Positions 5,023 to 6,341 of a stretch of DNA of 6,341 bases are shown one piece after another (within the stretch, counting starts at the first letter, position 1; each line of letters starts with the position of its first letter). The DNA is from an uncultured Erysipelotrichaceae bacterium (GTDB lineage Bacteria > Bacillota_I > Bacilli_A > RFN20 > CAG-826), in contig CAMYZF010000056.1 of the NCBI GenBank assembly GCA_947303755.1, positions 1-6,341 on the forward strand, read 5' to 3'. The notes beneath the pieces were generated by a model, which saw nothing but the letters and a program-made list of their open reading frames with translations, made no database searches and was not told the origin of the DNA. The translations under genes and the position numbers were made by a program.

Positions 5023-6341
5023 ATGAAATCACGATTTCAAAATGTAACCGGTAAATGTGTTGATCTCTCCTTTGAAGGTAAGGGAGTGGTGAAACTTTCC
5101 TATGGAACAGTGTTCGTTGATGGGCTTTTTCCTGATGAAGAAGCTGAGATTGAAATCCAATACAAAAGAGCTGGTTCTTATTTTGGCAAAGTTTGTAGGC
5201 TAATCAAAAAATCACCTGATCGCATCCAGCCTTTCTGCGGAGTGTGCACTGCCTGTGGAGGATGTCAGTTTCAACAATACGCTTATCCTGCTCAATTAAG
5301 ATATAAACAAAACAAAGTTAAGGATGCATTTAGAAGACATCTTAAAAAAGATGTGGAAGTCAAAGAGACTTTAGGAATGGCGAATCCTTATGAATATCGA
5401 AACAAGATTCAAGTGCCTATTGGAAGAGACCCACATGGTAAAATCGTCTCTGGCTTCTATAGAAGTGGCACCCATAAAATCATTCCAATTGATAAGTGCT
5501 ATATTGAAAATCCTAAAGCATCAAAGATAATCACTGAGTTTAAAAAACTCATCAAAGATTTCCATTATGAACCATATAACGAAGATACTGGTTATGGCTT
5601 ATTTAGACATATTTTGATTAGGACATCGTATCACTACGAAGATGTGATGGTCACTTTAGTGACAACTCGCGATGAATTCAAAGGTAAGAACAATTTTGTT
5701 CGTGAATTTATCAAAAGATGTCCAAACATCAAATGTATTGTTCAAAATATCAACTCAAGAGATACGAATGTTATCTTGGGTGAGAAAGAAAGAATTCTAT
5801 ATGGTAGTGGTCACATTCGTGATTCTATCTTAGGAGTGGAATTCTTAATCTCCTCTAAATCCTTCTATCAAGTTAATCCTGAACAAGTTGAAGTGTTATA
5901 TAAACAAGCGATTGACGCTGCGAACTTATCTAAAGATGAAGAAGTGTTAGATGCGTACTGTGGCATTGGTACGATTGGATTAATCGCTTCTAAATATGCA
6001 AAGCATGTCATTGGAATTGAAATAGTTAAAGAAGCGATTACCGATGCGAAGAAAAACGCAAAGCTCAATAAGATTGAGAATGTTGAATTTATCTGTGATG
6101 ATGCATCTAAGGCATTCCAAAGACTTTTATCTGAAAAGCATAATATCTCCACAGTGTTCGTAGATCCACCTCGTAAAGGTCTCGATGAACAATTTGTCAA
6201 AACTCTTTTAGAGTTAAAACCAAAAAAGATCATCTATATCTCTTGTGAACCAGAAACTTTAGCAAGGGACGTTACAATGCTATCTGAAGCATACAATATT
6301 AAAAATATTCAACCTGTTGATATGTTCCCAATGACTTTTCA
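5023..6341 (+). CDS. rlmD: 23S rRNA (uracil-C5)-methyltransferase, RlmD/RlmCD type (3' end outside window)
   Basis: The enzyme uses S-adenosylmethionine to make 5-methyluridine in 23S rRNA (U1939, and also U747 in RlmCD-type enzymes of Gram-positives). 439 codons are present. A TRAM-like RNA-binding domain fills about 5-62. The 4Fe-4S cysteines are C72, C78, C81 (C-x5-CGGC) and C159 (DKCYIENP), with an extra C75 between them. FYQVNPEQ (281-288), the SAM loop DAYCGIGTIGL (310-320), FVDPPRKGLD (379-388) and the catalytic Cys408 in SCEPETLARD (407-416) are all in family positions. The frame ends in DMFPMTF, just before the family's C-terminal HVE segment, so only a short tail is missing. ATG at 5023 follows an in-frame TAG (5014-5016) and places the TRAM start correctly, yet no Shine-Dalgarno precedes it. 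It is divergent from the lipid operon. RlmD versus RlmCD versus a tRNA-specific TrmA cannot be settled by reading; the Fe-S cysteines argue against TrmA. Confidence 0.92.
   Translation, partial: MKSRFQNVTGKCVDLSFEGKGVVKLSYGTVFVDGLFPDEEAEIEIQYKRAGSYFGKVCRLIKKSPDRIQPFCGVCTACGGCQFQQYAYPAQLRYKQNKVKDAFRRHLKKDVEVKETLGMANPYEYRNKIQVPIGRDPHGKIVSGFYRSGTHKIIPIDKCYIENPKASKIITEFKKLIKDFHYEPYNEDTGYGLFRHILIRTSYHYEDVMVTLVTTRDEFKGKNNFVREFIKRCPNIKCIVQNINSRDTNVILGEKERILYGSGHIRDSILGVEFLISSKSFYQVNPEQVEVLYKQAIDAANLSKDEEVLDAYCGIGTIGLIASKYAKHVIGIEIVKEAITDAKKNAKLNKIENVEFICDDASKAFQRLLSEKHNISTVFVDPPRKGLDEQFVKTLLELKPKKIIYISCEPETLARDVTMLSEAYNIKNIQPVDMFPMTF
5024..5039. repeat. Perfect 7-2-7 inverted repeat over the rlmD start
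   Basis: TGAAATC, two bases, then GATTTCA: a 16-bp dyad beginning at the second base of the rlmD ATG and covering its first codons. It may be an operator, or a small hairpin (6-bp stem, 4-base loop) at the extreme 5' end of the mRNA. Its sequence differs from the dyad at 4968-4982, so the two are not copies of one site. Confidence 0.5.

Noticed and set aside
5868..6233. Minus-strand open frame of 121 codons
   Set aside because: It is antisense to the SAM-binding and catalytic part of rlmD, where every expected motif is in frame on the plus strand.
1..6341. Mycoplasma-type code (TGA as Trp)
   Set aside because: The nucleotidase ends at a TGA that overlaps the plsX start, Trp codons are TGG, and no gene needs TGA read-through.
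1..6341. CRISPR array, tRNA, rRNA, insertion sequence or defence system
   Set aside because: No repeated direct units, no tRNA-like arms, no transposase or defence domains; gene content is ordinary housekeeping metabolism and RNA modification.

Overview
The window reads as chromosome of a low-GC Gram-positive-type bacterium (Bacillota; an uncultured member of Bacilli, or an Erysipelotrichia/Mollicutes-related lineage, is my best guess). The reasons are A+T-rich DNA, tightly packed genes with AGGAG-type ribosome binding sites, a DegV-family protein, the PlsX/ACP pairing, a Gram-positive-style lipobox lipoprotein and a TrmA-family rRNA methyltransferase. TGA is used as a stop and Trp is encoded by TGG, so the standard bacterial code applies and not the Mycoplasma code.

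Layout. About 80% of the window is one minus-strand operon, read from position 4969 leftwards. In transcription order it holds: a lipoprotein metallophosphoesterase/5'-nucleotidase (4969-3425); plsX, phosphate acyltransferase (3428-2448); an acyl carrier protein (2438-2211); a DegV/FakB-type fatty-acid-binding protein (2190-1321); and a PlsC-like acyltransferase carrying a C-terminal zinc ribbon plus a further domain (1318 to beyond position 1). Genes overlap or are 2-20 bp apart, and no terminator is visible between them. On the plus strand, a divergent gene for a 23S rRNA (uracil-C5)-methyltransferase of the RlmD/RlmCD type starts at 5023 and runs off the right edge a few residues before the family's usual C-terminus. 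No stretch over 300 bp lacks a gene. No RNA gene, insertion sequence or CRISPR array was seen.

How the genes fit together. Four consecutive operon genes cover linked steps of phosphatidic-acid synthesis. A FakB-type carrier presents fatty acid for phosphorylation, PlsX interconverts acyl-phosphate and acyl-ACP, ACP carries the chain, and a PlsC-like enzyme transfers acyl groups to a lipid acceptor. FakA and PlsY, the other expected partners, are not in the window. The leading nucleotidase lipoprotein would act outside the membrane on nucleotides and has no obvious mechanistic link to lipid synthesis.

Most unusual points. The 53-bp divergent spacer (4970-5022) has no ribosome binding site for either gene. 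Each start codon lies 6-8 bp from a -10-like hexamer and inside or at the edge of a perfect inverted repeat, which suggests two leaderless, possibly co-regulated transcripts. The PlsC-like protein is a three-part fusion with an altered acyltransferase motif III.
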